Below are positions 36,001 to 46,371 of a stretch of 64,000 bases of DNA, one piece after another (position 1 is the stretch's first letter; each line of letters begins with the position of its first letter). The notes beneath the pieces were generated by a model. The model was not told where the DNA came from and did no database searches. It saw only the letters and a program-made list of their open reading frames with translations. The translations under genes were made by a program, and so were the position numbers. The DNA comes from Heterocephalus glaber (taxonomy: Eukaryota; Chordata; Mammalia; Rodentia; Bathyergidae): positions 11,838,362 through 11,902,361 of the forward strand of contig NW_004624795.1 in the NCBI RefSeq assembly GCF_000247695.1, written 5' to 3'.

Positions 36001-39000
36001 CGATACAACTCACTGGAGAAATGAATTAATGAAATACCTGCTGTGTCACTATAATCTTACCAAAACCTCCTTGGAACATTTCTCAACATCTGTGTCAGTC
36101 TGCTCATTATAACAGTTGAGGCCAGAAGTACATAAAAAGCATCAAAAGCAATATCTATTTCACACTCCTAAACAGCAGCTGAAATCATCGTTGAAGAAAA
36201 ACAACCAAAATAGACACACAGGGAGAACAAGAGAAAAACCAGCGCTGGTTTCCATGACATCTCACTATTTATTTAAAATGTTAGGAAAATGAATATGCCA
36301 CAAAGGCCTAAAAGAGATCATTACTCAAAGATGAAAAGCCAAACTGCAAATCTGCTAAAAACCACAAGTTCAACAATTGCATTGGCTGAGTTAGAAATGA
36401 CCTGGCATTAATGATAATCTCAAATGTTCCTGGACTGAGAAAGAAGGGTTAGATGGAAAATAGGTTCTAATTTCTTTAGATTCCTTTTGACAAGGGGGTG
36501 GGGAACAACAACACAAAAACCAGTATTTGTGTTCCATGTCAGATGCCAACTGCAATGACTCTAAGTAAATAATTTCCCCATAACTGGAAAGGAAAATAAT
36601 TTCCCAGTAGTTAGAGTGGAAGTAGACCCTTCCATGCAAGTAGACCCATTCAAGTAGAATCCCAGTAGACCTTTTTGATGACCCTGGAGAAGTACGATAA
36701 TGAAAATTAAATACCCACCAGAATCTGATCTGAGAATCATAAAGTGGACAGTTTAATCTATCTACCTAACTATCCTCTAGGCTGGAATTTTTTTTTCCCA
36801 AGAAGACAAAATCCTTTCCTGTGATATTTGGGCAGAAGTAGAGGCCCATTAACATTGTGGAAGAAGCACAAGGTTCTGAGTTCGATCCCCCATACAGGAA
36901 AAAAAAAAACATTTTGGAAGAATTATTTTGCTCATTGTTAAAAGCAAAGTAATCACATAGGTAGGAGGATGGCTCAGAACTTAACTGGGGCTCTCAGGTT
37001 CTGCCTTACAGGAAGGCAGATCAGCACTGGGCGTGATTAGCATCTCAGCTACTCTGGACTATCTTTGAGATCTTGGGGAATAGGAGAGGGTAACGGAGTT
37101 ACTATTTACATTTGTCAAGGGGCTAAACATGAAAGCATATATTATGAAGACTACTTACAATAAAGCTAATATGATTTATACTTGCCCCACAAGAACATTC
37201 CAGAAAAGAACATGGGCCAAAATGGCAGGCTTCCTAGAAAGGCAAATTCCCAGGCACACAAGGGTTTACAAATACAATCACAAAAGTCATCATTTAAGCT
37301 TGAATGTCATCTTTTTAGAGAATTTCCATGGTTCACCCTCACATTTGGCAAACAATGTGTTCCCTAAAATTGGGGAATATGAGGAGAAGTTTAATAAGTT
37401 TAAGTGAGCGGATAGAAAAGATTTCTGTGAAATAACCTCCAGGTTTGACAATTGACTTGTGTTGCACAAAACTGCCCCCCAGGAGAGGAGCAGAAAAAGG
37501 AATGGAAATAAGCATGATGAGTATTTTGTAGATGCCAAGAGTATGCTGATGCTGGGGACCCAGAAGTGAAACATGCTGCCTGTCTCCTCAAGGAACTTAG
37601 AACGGTCTAGCAGGAGAGACAAAAATGTCAAAAATAGCAACACTGTGCTGCAAGTGCCATGGATTCACTAGGGAGAGACAAGGCAACAGGAAGGCCTCTC
37701 AAGAGGGCATCAGTTAAAGTGAGTCTCTGTTGCTGAATCAGAGTTAACTAGGTAACCAGGAGCAGAAGAAAGAAGTACAAAGATAAGCTGCTTCTCTCCA
37801 TAGATGTCCAAAGTCAGTGAACGGAACTGCACTGCCCATACCGAACCCTGCGAGCCATTGTTTATCCCTCCTCCTCTCTCCCCTCAACGTCTCCTCCTGC
37901 CCCAGTGATACCCAACTGTCTCCAATTGAACCCCCATCATCCTGCTCCCATGATAGCGTCCCCTGGAGACTTGTACTAAAATGCTCTCTGGGAAGACAGG
38001 GACATAAAGTGTCAAAACTTTGCACATGCATGAGCGTGTGTGTGTGTGTGTGTGTTACTGAGGATTGAACTCAGGGTGTGCTGAGCTATGTCCCAAGCCC
38101 TATTTTGTTTTATTTTATTTTACTTTGAGACAGTCTCACTAAATTCCCCAGACTGTCATCAAACTCAAGGTCCTTCTGCCTCAGTCTCTCTAGTAGGTGA
38201 GATTGTAGACATGTACCACCACACCCAGCTAAATTGCCAAAACTCTTCTGCAAGTTAATTTAAGTATATAAGAAATGCTTTTAAAACATTCATCCCTTTG
38301 GTTCTAACAAGCTATTTCTGGAAATATATTCATAATACAGCATTTTGTGCAATAAAAAATATTCAGTGTTGTTTATACAGAAAAATTTTGGAAATGAGCC
38401 AACTAACAAAAGAGGATGATAATTCAGTAACATCAGGGTTGTAGTTTATAATAATATGAATGTATGTGTTATAACATTAACAGAAAAACCAGGAAGCAAA
38501 TGTGCATATGCTATTTTTTAAAATATAAATAAAAAGACTAGAAAGAATTATATTTTCAAGTGTCAATGTTGTGTTCAAGGAGAGGGAATGGGATTACAGC
38601 TGATTTTCTTCTTTCAACCTTCTTGCTTTCTAATTTTTGCTATAATAAATGTGAATGTTTCAAATTTTTAATTACACAAGTAATACACAAACTCATTAAA
38701 AAAAACACATTGTTGTTTAAAATTCAAACATCAAATGTAAAGTTCAGTAGATTTCCATCTACAAACCTAGTCTCCCCAATGAACTGATACAGTTAACAGT
38801 CAACTGGTGGTGCACTCCTGTAATCCCAGCCCTTAGGAGGCAGAAGCAGTAGGATTGCCGTGAGTTCAAGGCCAGCTTGGGCTACATAGTGAGCTCAAGA
38901 ACAACCTGAACTGCATAGCAAGACCCTGTCTCAAAAAACCAAAATAGAACCAACAAAAGTCAACTGATTGTCTCTGTAGGCCTTTTTCTAGAAATTTACA

Positions 39001-42000
39001 TGCTGTTATGGTTTAGATCTAGGATGTTCTCCAAATTTCTCCTGTATGTGTGGAGGGTGACTGGATCGTGGGGTGCTATACCACGCTCATGGATGGATTC
39101 ATCCTCTGCTGAGTTCCATGGCCCAAGTGTGTGGTCAGGAGGTGGGGCCCAGGTAGACCTGGGGGTGTGACCCAGAAGGGTCTATCTCCCTCCACAGCTG
39201 CTAACTTCTCTCTCTGCTTCTGGGCCACTGTGAAGTGAGCAGCTTTTCCTCTGCTATGCTCCTCTACCATCCTGTTTCTACCTTGGAGCTGACCATGGAC
39301 TAAAAATGTGAGTCTAAATAAACCTTTTAAGTTATAGGTGTGAAGTATTATGTCCCGGTGACAAGAAATTATCTAAGACCCATGCATCTAGATATGCGTA
39401 GGCAAATATACAATATTGTTTTGTGAATACAGTCATCCCCCACTGTCCATGAGGGATACATTCCCGACCCCTAGTGGATGCCTGAAACTCTGAGTAGTGC
39501 CGAGCCCTATACGTCCTGTTCCCTGTACATACAATGCCTCCGATAAAATTTAATTTAAAAACCAGGCAAGGCAAGAAATTAACAATAATAAATACTAAGA
39601 TAGAACAATTATAACACCATGCTGTAATAAAACTTATATGGATCTGGTCTCCTCTCAATTTTTTTTCCCTTGGTGCTGGGGATCAAACACATGCTAAGCA
39701 AGCATTCCACCACTGAGCTGCAGCTCCCAAATATCTCACTGATGGTCCCCACTCTCCTTCTGGTAATGATCCAAGGTGGCACAGTGCCAACATGATGAGA
39801 TGAGATAAGATGCAAGACACAGGCATGGAGACCTAGAGTCAGGCTACTCCGTCAAGCTCTCGTGAAGACCAGTCCTACAACACCGTGACTGTGACCCGCA
39901 CTGGAGAGGCTAAGAAGGTGACTCACAGGCGGGCAGCAGAGGCAGTGTGGATTCGCTGGACAATCCCCGGCAGGAGGAAGCAGGAGAGAGCAAGTTTTCA
40001 TCATCCTACTCAGAATGGTACACAATTTTAAACACATCAATCACTCATTTCTGGAATGTAATATTTAAGGGCTGATGTTGACGGGGAACTGCAGAAAGGG
40101 AAACAGCATATAAGGGGGAACTAACGGACAAGGAGGGTAGCACCAACTGGAAGAAGAGGAAGAGCATGACACTGGGAAAGAAGAGGTGCCAGGCGGAGCT
40201 GGGGCCAAGGGTATTGCAGGGAAAGAGGAATCTGTATGGAAAGGTGCTGAAACCAGAGAGCAACGGAAACTCTGGGTGATGAGAGCAATAGTCACCTCAG
40301 GTGGGCAGAAGTGAACACACAGGAAAGGCATGGGGCTATCGCGTCTCCAGTCCAGTGTACTCAGCCTTTGTCCTTTCATTTTTTTTATATTTTAAGAAAT
40401 ATTTATTAAGCCGCTACTTTTTTTTAAAGAATCTGAGTTAACATCATTAGTTAATGTCAAACACTGTGCCAACCACTTTGCATACATTCTCTCATTTCAT
40501 TGTCTCAGTGAGCTTAGAGGAAGGTATTATCATTATTATCATCATCATCATTATTATTAATTTTACCTGTCTTACTTATTTTCTCATCACTGAGACACAA
40601 TACCTAACACCCACCACTTAAAGAAGTAGAGGTTCACTTTGGATCATTTTTTAGGCCATGGTTGGCCAGCTCCAAGACAGGCAGCCATGGTGGAAAGGTC
40701 TAGGTGGAGGAAAGCAGCTCACATCATGGAGGCCAGGGAACAGCTGAGGGAGGAACTGGGGAAGGAAATACTCCATACCAGGCCCCGCCCCCAGGGACCC
40801 TCCTCTTCCAACCAGAGCCCACCTCCAGCAAGCCAGCAAACTACCTCATCCCCATAATTCAATCATCTTTCAAAGGTTCCACCTGTGAGTGCATGAGGTT
40901 TTGCGAGGACATCTAGATAAAAATAATACCCCATTTTATAGATGAGAAGATTGAAGATTTAAGAGAAGTTAAACAATTTGACCTCAGTATGATAGCCAGT
41001 AAGAAGTGAGCCAGGATTCAGAAAAGGCAACTATGGCCCACTGTTAATTACTACCCATGTTGTTTTTGTGAAAAATCTTACATATGGTTATTAAAAATTT
41101 TTTTTAATTGGTTGCTTAATGTCTCCCAAAATTTTGTGTTCATTTGGGACATATGAATGTAAACTTTTTTTGAAAATGGGGTATTTATAGAAGTTATCAA
41201 ATTAAAATAAAGTCATACTGGATTAAGATGTTCTAGATCCAAGGACTATCTACTAAGTGCTATTTTTATTTTACAGAAAAGGGAAATGTGGACACACAAT
41301 CACAAAGGAAGAAGGTTGTATGACAACAGAGATTGCAAATAATGCAGCTGTAAGCCAAGAAACACCAAGGATGGCCAGCAGCCACCAGATTCTAGGAGAG
41401 GGGCATGGGACAGATGAACAGCTCTCCCTCCGTGCCCCTGGAAGGAGCTAACCCTGCCAACACTTGGTTCCAAATGCTTTCCACACAATAGTTCCTTCTA
41501 AATCAAGGGTTCTCAGATTCCTAACTCCTTCCTGCCTGTGCTGTTAAGATGTGAACCCTCATGGCAGTTCTGACCGCCAGCCTCCTTCCTGACCAAAGGT
41601 CAGTCTCAATGGCTTCTCATGACCTGCTGACAAATGGAGGCCATCATACTTCTTGCTCAGATTTGACTATGAGTACATGGCCTGCTGCTCGGTTAAGGAA
41701 ATAACATGCATGCCAGTGATTGGTATTAGTAATTTTGCTTTCAATAAATCCATGAAAAGGAAAGAAAGCAAGAACCAGGGAGAGTGACCTGATTAAACAG
41801 TAAGTGGAGGATGCTGAAGACTTCTGGGCACCATGAGAAGAGGAGGCCCTGGGTTTCTTCAGGAGACCCCCTCCTTTCTACGTGCCTCTAAATAAGCCCC
41901 TCGGCTCCCCCCCACCCAAGATGATATTCTGCTGCCCATGGCTCTTCCTCTGAGTTTCAAACTGCACCAAGAAACCAGGGTCACCCTAAGGCTCTGTCCA

Positions 42001-45000
42001 GAACCCCAGAATATGAGACCCGGAATGAACCTGCTAGGTCAGATTCTAGGCCAACCTCTGCATCTTGCAGATGAGAAAACCGGGCTCTCGAAAGAGGAGA
42101 TGACTCGCCCCCAATCCACATCTAGCTAGAGGCAGACTGTGGGTGGAAATAGTGCTGCGTGGAATCTTCTTTCTAGCTCACTTCCACCCACTTCATGGCC
42201 TGAGAACCCCTCCACCCTTCAGGTCCCTTCTGGGGAGACATGGGCCCTGGGAAGCTCTCCTATGCCCCTTGTCCTGCTAGTTAAAGATCAAGGCGCTGGC
42301 CCCTCAGAAGGCACTGTCCCCTTGTACCAGACAGCCCATTAGAGGAGTGGAACCAGGCTGGGACCCTCGGGTTCCTCCACACAATGGGCAGCTTGAATGA
42401 GGATCATCACAGTGCTCTTTCCTTCTCCATGCCCAGAGCTTGGAAGGGTACAGTCCATGCAAAATCTAACTTACTAGGTCTCCGTCTTGATCGGCACCCA
42501 CTACTCAGCCCTTACTCTGTCTAAACAGTGTCTAAACAACTAAGATTCTTGATCTCCACACTGCTCACTTCAACATGGACTGTTTTCTAAATGCTTTTGA
42601 GTTCCCAACTGGACCACGGATTCAGTAGCACATGTAGTTGATTGCTCCCAGAAGGCCCAGCACAGTGGTTCGTTCCCAGCCTTGATACATGCTGGTACCT
42701 CTGAGAAGCTTCAATCCTACTCCCCATGCATACATCTAGGCCACCCTCCTGGGAGTGAGATCTTGACATCAAATATTTTTAATTCCCCAGGTGATCCAGC
42801 CAAAATTAAGAAAACTTTTTCTAGAAAAATATTACACCAGAATCTACTCATTGTTTGCTGGTGTCATTGTGGGTAAGAAAGAGACACACGTGATGAGGAA
42901 GACAAAACTTAAAAAAATAAAGCCTAAGTCATAAGTTAGATAAAACCCTGAAGGCCATAATTAATGCTCTCTGCAACCTTCCCTTTAATCCTCCCACTCC
43001 CTGTGGCTGCTGTTCTTTGCCCTGACAACTCCGTTCCAATAGATAACAGTTTTGCTACATCCTGCTTTTAAAGGAGCCTGTTTCCCTTTCTTCACTGGTC
43101 CAAGGACACCTAGATGTGCTAAGTTACAAACTGTCACTGCTTAAATAATTGCCTTTGTTCTGCTTCTGTATAAAAGAAATCACATAGCTACTGCTTGGGG
43201 CTCAGAATTTGGAGTGGCAAACTCCTCTGAGCCCACTGGCATAATAAACCTTGGTTACCCTCCACCTCTCTGAGTGCCGCACAGTTTATTTATTCGTGCG
43301 CTGTTCTTATCGTTACACAGAGTGTCACAGAATAAATGAGAAAGAGGCTACTTGGCACTCTGTGGTCTGCATGCCTCACCCTCAGCCCTACTGACATTTG
43401 AGGCAGATAATTCTATGTTGTTGGCCCCCTGTGCACTGTAGAATGTTTATCCGCATCCATGAGGTGTGCCAGCCACTATAGTTGTGACAACCAAAAATGT
43501 CTCCAGACATTGTCAAATGTTCCCAGAGGTTGAAGAGCAAAATCACCCTGGGTGACAATTGCTGGTGTAGATCGGCCACCAAACAATTGTGTATGTATTT
43601 TAATCATCAGTTAGAAGTCACAAGACCGCTTTTCCAAACTGGACTGTGTGCCTGATGATCCTGTACACCAGGGATGAGCAGGACCAAGGGCTTTACAGAC
43701 TAGGGTGGGAAATGGTTGAGGGGTCAGCAGTCAGTTCTGTGTCAGTGAGTCACAGAGAATCCAGGTCAGGCAGGCAAAAAGCCATTAAGAGGAGTAGGTG
43801 GCAGTCAGGCCTGTAAAAGACTGGAACAAGCAGAAAAGCAGCCAGAGCATCAGCAAAATTACAAAGGTGGAGGCAAGAAGAGTGTCGTGTCATGGAGGAT
43901 TAGGACAGGTGGTGACCACAAGGTTAGAGAAAGGAGGGGAAGGACCCACAAAGCAGGGACTGGGGAGACAAAGTCTACCACAGCCTGCGGGCTGGCCTAG
44001 CAACAGGTGGAGGCAGGGACAGGAGGCAGGAAGTGGGGCTGCAACCTTCAAGCCTACCTGCTGCGGATGCCTACGACGCAACAAGGCTCTTACTCCACAG
44101 AGCTGGGTGCAGCAGCTTCACAGCCCCTTAGGGTTAGTGGCACCTGGCACAGCAGTGACTGCTTCCCAGGCCCTCGACCAGCTTCCCCTGACACCACACC
44201 CACAGCAAGGCCAGGTACACACCACCCCACCCCTGATTCCGGGCATCCCCTCCCTGTCTCTCCTTCCTAAACCTTTGCCCTCGCTCTGTGAAAGTCAGGA
44301 CAGCTGCAGCCATGGGAGGAGTCGTACACTACGCAAGGGCCGCTGAGAGCTCACAGGGCAGAGGTGAACCCACGGACCAAAGTCAGAGGAACAAGATCAG
44401 GGCAGGCATCTGAGGCAGCTGAGCCCAGAGTCTTCTGGCCCAGGCAGATGGTCGCTCACATCAGCTCCCTTAGAACCATTCTGGGGGACCCTCAGCAGCC
44501 CACTTGGGGTCCCGGGACTCCCACTGGCCCCGCTATTTCTATCTTAAATACCCTGCTCACAATAAGTGAGTCTAGCTGGCACCTCCAGAAGAGAAAACAC
44601 GTGTGCAAAGGGTACAATCGCAGGTAACTCATACCTGAGGCCTTCACAGGGCTCCCATCTCCCAGCCCGTGCTGGGACCAGCACCAGGTTAGCTCAGAAT
44701 GAAAGAGCACATGCATTCATTCACAGAATAGAGAAGATTGGATACAGGACCTTCCCACTGAGCTACATCCTCAGGCCGTTTTTTATTTTATTTTTTGAGA
44801 CAGGATCTTGCTAAGCTACTAAATTGCCTAGGCTGGGGTGAAATTTGCAGTCTTTCTGCCTCAGCCTCCTGGAGTCCTTCCAGTGGGTTAAGGTGTGCAC
44901 TACCACAGCCAGCTAATAGCATTTTCTTCAACCCGGCCAGGGCCACACACTCACCCTCATTGGCTCGTCGGGAAATCCAGGCTTGCTCAGCCTGTCCTGT

Positions 45001-46317
45001 CTCCGGGACCTCAGGAGCCGTTTAGCCTCTTTTTCCTTCAGAATCGGGGAGCCCTCTGAAAAATGAAGGAAGGTCTTTAGGGTCACTCACACCTGAGCTT
45101 CTTGCTCCATCTCCATGACCCAACACAAAGGATTTGGAAGTAGAATTTTGTTGCTGTTGTCTGTTTGTTTGTATTTATTTTTCTGGTACCAGGGATCAAA
45201 CTCAGGACCTTGCACTTGCCAGGCAGGTGCAATGCCACTGAGCTACATCCCCAGTCCTGGAAGTAGAATTGTGGTCAGAACACAAAAGTTCTTTCCCAGA
45301 GACCTGCCCCAAAGGGTGTGACATTCCTCACAGAGGAATTTTCAGTCCTTTCTCATAAGGCCAACAAACAAGGGTTTAACAAAAGCTACACAATTTAAAT
45401 CTATTTACTTTTTGCAATGGCCCTTGCATTCCTTTACAAGTCAGCATTCATTTATTGACTGTGTTCCTTGAAACATATTTTTTCAGTTCTCTAGTCTGCG
45501 TTTCTCTTCCTTCAGTTCTGCTTTAATGGGATTTTCTTTTCTAACTTCTCAATAGACAAAATCAGGGGCCTGGGATGTAACTCAGTGGCATTGTGCCTGC
45601 CCAGCAAGGGCAAGGTCCTGAGTTCCATTCCCAGTATAAAGAAGGGGGAAAAAAAGAGCTTATTCAATAGACAAAATCAAATTTGAAGTTGTTCCTGGAA
45701 GATTCCCAGTCACAACATGATTACATTAAACTCAGTTGTCACAACACTTCTCAAAGAAGAAATTATGATAGTAGAATTAAACTATGATAATAGAATCACA
45801 TGCAAATGCTAAAAGAATTAACATGGCAAAAGCATATCAGATTTTGGTGATCTATGAACCCTAAAGGAAGGTAGAGTTGAGGATTTAGCAGCATTTTTGA
45901 CTGGTTGGTATTGGTGCTCCAATACATTTAAAGATTTTTTTAAAAAAATAATAATATGCCTGGGATTTAGCTCAGTGGTTCCACCTCCTGCCTCTCAAGC
46001 GCAAGGTCCTGAGTTCGATCTCTGGTACCAAAATAATAATAATAATAGTAATAGTAATAATAATAACAGCAACAACATACCCCTCATGATAGTAATCCTA
46101 GAACCCTGCTCTTAAGGAACAAAAGAAAAAGCACTGAAATATCTATGCAATATATACTACATATTATTTGAAATGAGAAAAGAAAGTACCAAATACCCTA
46201 TTATTGCAGTTTATCATGTTGGCCTAGAAATAGGCTGTGCTTTTTGAGCCGGTTCCCACCTGTCCCAAAAGCCAGCCAGGTGAGGGTGACGAGGACCAGA
46301 GCAGCCAGTGTCCCCAT
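29929..46317 (-). CDS. C17orf67: C17orf67 ortholog: small secreted protein, three coding exons
   Basis: The joined exons 46317-46260, 45055-44955 and 30045-29929 give 276 nt, that is 91 residues plus TAG. Residues 1-19 form a hydrophobic signal peptide. Residues 31-41 are strongly basic, with a furin-type RSRR at 35-38 followed by Gln39. A GFPDEPMR block lies at 46-53, an acidic/His helix-like stretch at 54-74, and a tail with two cysteines (79, 83) in HCKPHCDRN, ending HPV. From memory, human C17orf67 is also 91 residues, is predicted secreted and shares the RSRRQ, GFPDEPMR and HCKPHCDRN blocks; its function is unknown. All junctions have GT/AG sites and compatible phases (1, then 0). There is no frameshift or stop, so the gene looks intact. 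The neighbouring human genes NOG and DGKE are not in the window. An alternative start is unlikely because the ATG has A at -3 and G at +4. Confidence 0.92.
30556..30705 (+). mobile_element. B1-type SINE
   Basis: CTTGGTGTGGAGGTGCGCGC to GAGACACTGTCTCAAAAAA, with an internal repeat of the GTTCAA-GCCAGCCTG segment as in extended rodent B1. Confidence 0.9.
31026..31123 (-). mobile_element. ID SINE with 17-bp target-site duplication
   Basis: TCAAATCATCTTTTTTA is exact at 31009-31025 and 31124-31140. The body is a reversed ID with T-rich tail. Confidence 0.97.
31419..31560 (-). mobile_element. Truncated L1 3' end nested in an older L1
   Basis: TTATTATTAGTGCATGTTTG and a CT-rich tract are the reversed 3' tail of a young L1. 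Older L1 sequence lies on both sides in plus orientation. Confidence 0.65.
32090..32405 (-). mobile_element. MER2-like (Tigger group) DNA transposon remnant
   Basis: ACTTAAGCATCCTCTGATTT and TTGGAATCCATGGGTACTCC are the reversed MER2 end. The body is AT-rich. Confidence 0.65.
32652..33058 (+). mobile_element. MaLR-type LTR
   Basis: TAATGGTTTATATCTAGCTT, then GGCTAGATCATGGG and an end at GAGAAAGTAACTAAGAGG, match the family seen at 39004-39377. Confidence 0.6.
33060..34060. other. Unassigned intronic stretch
   Basis: No repeat recognised. A minus-strand frame (34154-33579) has no family resemblance. Confidence 0.4.
34065..34245 (+). repeat. MIR fragment
   Basis: GGCATAGAGGCTATGAGGTC, CATCTATAAGATGGGAATAG and TAAATAAAGCTCAGTGTC follow MIR order. 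Confidence 0.65.
35355..35625 (+). mobile_element. B1-ID composite SINE with a second ID-like unit
   Basis: GGGAGGCTGAAGCAGGAAGA (B1 core), a diverged ID part to 35,540, then a further unit GGCTGAGGGTGTAGTTTAGT. Confidence 0.8.
35755..35945 (-). mobile_element. B1-type SINE with (TTTTG)n
   Basis: A TTTTG repeat at 35757-35800, then reversed B1 (CTCAAGCAAGCCTCCTGTTT, GCCTCCTGAGTAGCAAGGAC). Confidence 0.8.
35950..38030. other. Mostly unique intronic DNA
   Basis: A 5'-truncated ID tail sits at 36869-36911 (GTTCGATCCCCCATAC plus A-run) and an L2-like phrase at 37,530-37,690. Otherwise nothing recognised. Confidence 0.45.
38035..38240 (-). mobile_element. ID-B1 composite SINE with (TG)n
   Basis: TG repeat, ACTGAGGATTGAACTCAGGG (ID part), TATTTTA-rich linker, then GAGACAGTCTCACTAAATTC (B1 part), all reversed. 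Confidence 0.85.
38290..38690. repeat. AT-rich old L1-like 3' remnant
   Basis: TTGTGCAATAAAAAATATTC and AATTTTTGCTATAATAAATG resemble old L1 3' UTR sequence; weak call. Confidence 0.35.
38795..38945 (+). mobile_element. B1-type SINE
   Basis: GTGGTGCACTCCTGTAATCC to AAGACCCTGTCTCAAAAAAC, with the extended rodent B1 duplication. Confidence 0.92.
39004..39377 (+). mobile_element. MaLR-type solo LTR
   Basis: TGTTATGGTTTAGATCTAGG to GACAAGAAATTATCTAAG with AATAAACC as poly(A) signal near 39,317. Best-preserved sense copy in the window. Confidence 0.75.
39426..40060 (+). mobile_element. Tigger-type (pogo) DNA transposon remnant
   Basis: ACAGTCATCCCCCACTGTCC, AGTGGATGCCTGAAACTCTG and a CAAGGCAAGAAATTAAC block match a nonautonomous Tigger consensus. 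An ID SINE at 39658-39732 interrupts it. Confidence 0.75.
39658..39732 (-). mobile_element. ID-type SINE
   Basis: T-run, GGTGCTGGGGATCAAACACA to CACTGAGCTGCAGCTCC. Confidence 0.88.
40446..41045 (-). repeat. MIR split by a MaLR LTR
   Basis: CACTGTGCCAACCACTTTGC and a TTATCATTATTATCATC run lie left of the insert; CCCCATTTTATAGATGAGAA lies right of it. Together they make one reversed MIR. Confidence 0.8.
40572..40918 (-). mobile_element. MaLR-type solo LTR inside a MIR
   Basis: Minus-strand start near TATCTAGATGTCCTCGCAAA, end near TCAGTGATGAGAAAATAAG. Same family as 9855-10203. Confidence 0.7.
41050..42860. other. Mostly unique intronic DNA
   Basis: A MIR-like piece near 42,040-42,130 (GCAGATGAGAAAACCGGGCT). 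No coding frame recognised. Confidence 0.4.
42867..43321 (+). mobile_element. Solo ERV LTR with intact TATA and poly(A) signal
   Basis: TGTATAAAAG near 43,167 (TATA box), GGCATAATAAACCTTGG near 43,240 (poly(A) signal), then a CT-rich U5-like end. GTGTCA at 42861-42866 and 43322-43327 may be the target duplication. No viral genes present. Confidence 0.7.
43365..43570 (-). mobile_element. MER5A-like hAT transposon
   Basis: CAGCCCTACTGACATTTGAG, AACCAAAAATGTCTCCAGAC and GCAAAATCACCCTGGGTGAC are the full MER5A order. Confidence 0.85.
43575..44725. other. Unassigned intronic stretch
   Basis: Includes a 182-residue open frame (43798-44346 plus) that has no family resemblance and low sequence complexity. 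Confidence 0.4.
44730..44915 (-). mobile_element. ID-B1 composite SINE next to exon 2
   Basis: CCACTGAGCTACATCCTCAG, TTATTTTA linker, GAGACAGGATCTTGCTAAGC to CCACAGCCAGCT. Ends 40 nt from the exon 2 donor. Confidence 0.88.
44955..45055 (-). CDS. C17orf67: C17orf67 coding exon 2 (basic propeptide-like region)
   Basis: The acceptor is CATTTTTCAG|AGGG after a pyrimidine-rich tract and the donor is ATGAGG|GTGAGTG. The 101 nt encode the rest of codon 20 and residues 21-53. The peptide contains KRLLRSRRQDR with a dibasic/furin-type RSRR, then KPGFPDEPMR, which I recall as conserved in the human protein. An ID-B1 SINE ends about 40 nt downstream of the donor, inside intron 2. Confidence 0.93.
45152..45257 (-). 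mobile_element. ID SINE in intron 1
   Basis: TGGAAGTAGAATT is exact at 45135-45147 and 45258-45270. The body is a reversed ID (GGTACCAGGGATCAAACTCA). Confidence 0.95.
45565..45655 (+). mobile_element. ID SINE in intron 1
   Basis: TCAATAGACAAAATCA is exact at 45549-45564 and 45664-45679. The body begins GGGGCCTGGGATGTAACTCA. Confidence 0.95.
45957..46066 (+). mobile_element. ID SINE with (AAT)n tail in intron 1
   Basis: TGCCTGGGATTTAGCTCAGT to GTTCGATCTCTGGTACC, then an AAT/AGT repeat. Lies about 190 nt from exon 1. Confidence 0.93.
46260..46317 (-). CDS. C17orf67: C17orf67 coding exon 1 (signal peptide)
   Basis: The ATG is at 46317-46315 in a strong Kozak setting (A at -3, G at +4). The exon encodes MGTLAALVLVTLTWLAFGT plus the first base of codon 20. 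Leu/Val/Ala-rich residues form a short signal peptide that ends near the exon border. The donor reads ACAG|GTGGGA. The split codon joins exon 2 to give Glu20, so phase 1 is kept. Confidence 0.92.
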
Positions 46318-46371
46318 CCTGCTGCCTGCTGTCTCCACCTTGGCGGCGGAATGACTTCTCTGGGCGGAGCC

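Larger units (their letters stand above)
30046..44954 (-). other. C17orf67: C17orf67 intron 2
   Basis: This 14,909 bp phase-0 intron runs from GTGAGTG to CCCCACAG. It carries SINEs, two L1 3' pieces, MaLR LTRs, a MER2-like and a Tigger-like DNA transposon, a solo LTR with intact signals and a MER5A-like element. I found no further coding exon in it. Confidence 0.85.
45056..46259 (-). other. C17orf67: C17orf67 intron 1
   Basis: This 1,204 bp phase-1 intron runs from GTGGGA at the donor to TTTTTCAG at the acceptor. It holds three ID SINEs (45152-45257 minus, 45565-45655 plus, 45957-46066 plus). Roughly a quarter of it is SINE; the rest shows no recognisable feature. Confidence 0.85.

Noticed and set aside
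43798..44346. 182-residue open frame on the plus strand
   Set aside because: Low complexity, intronic, no recognised domain.
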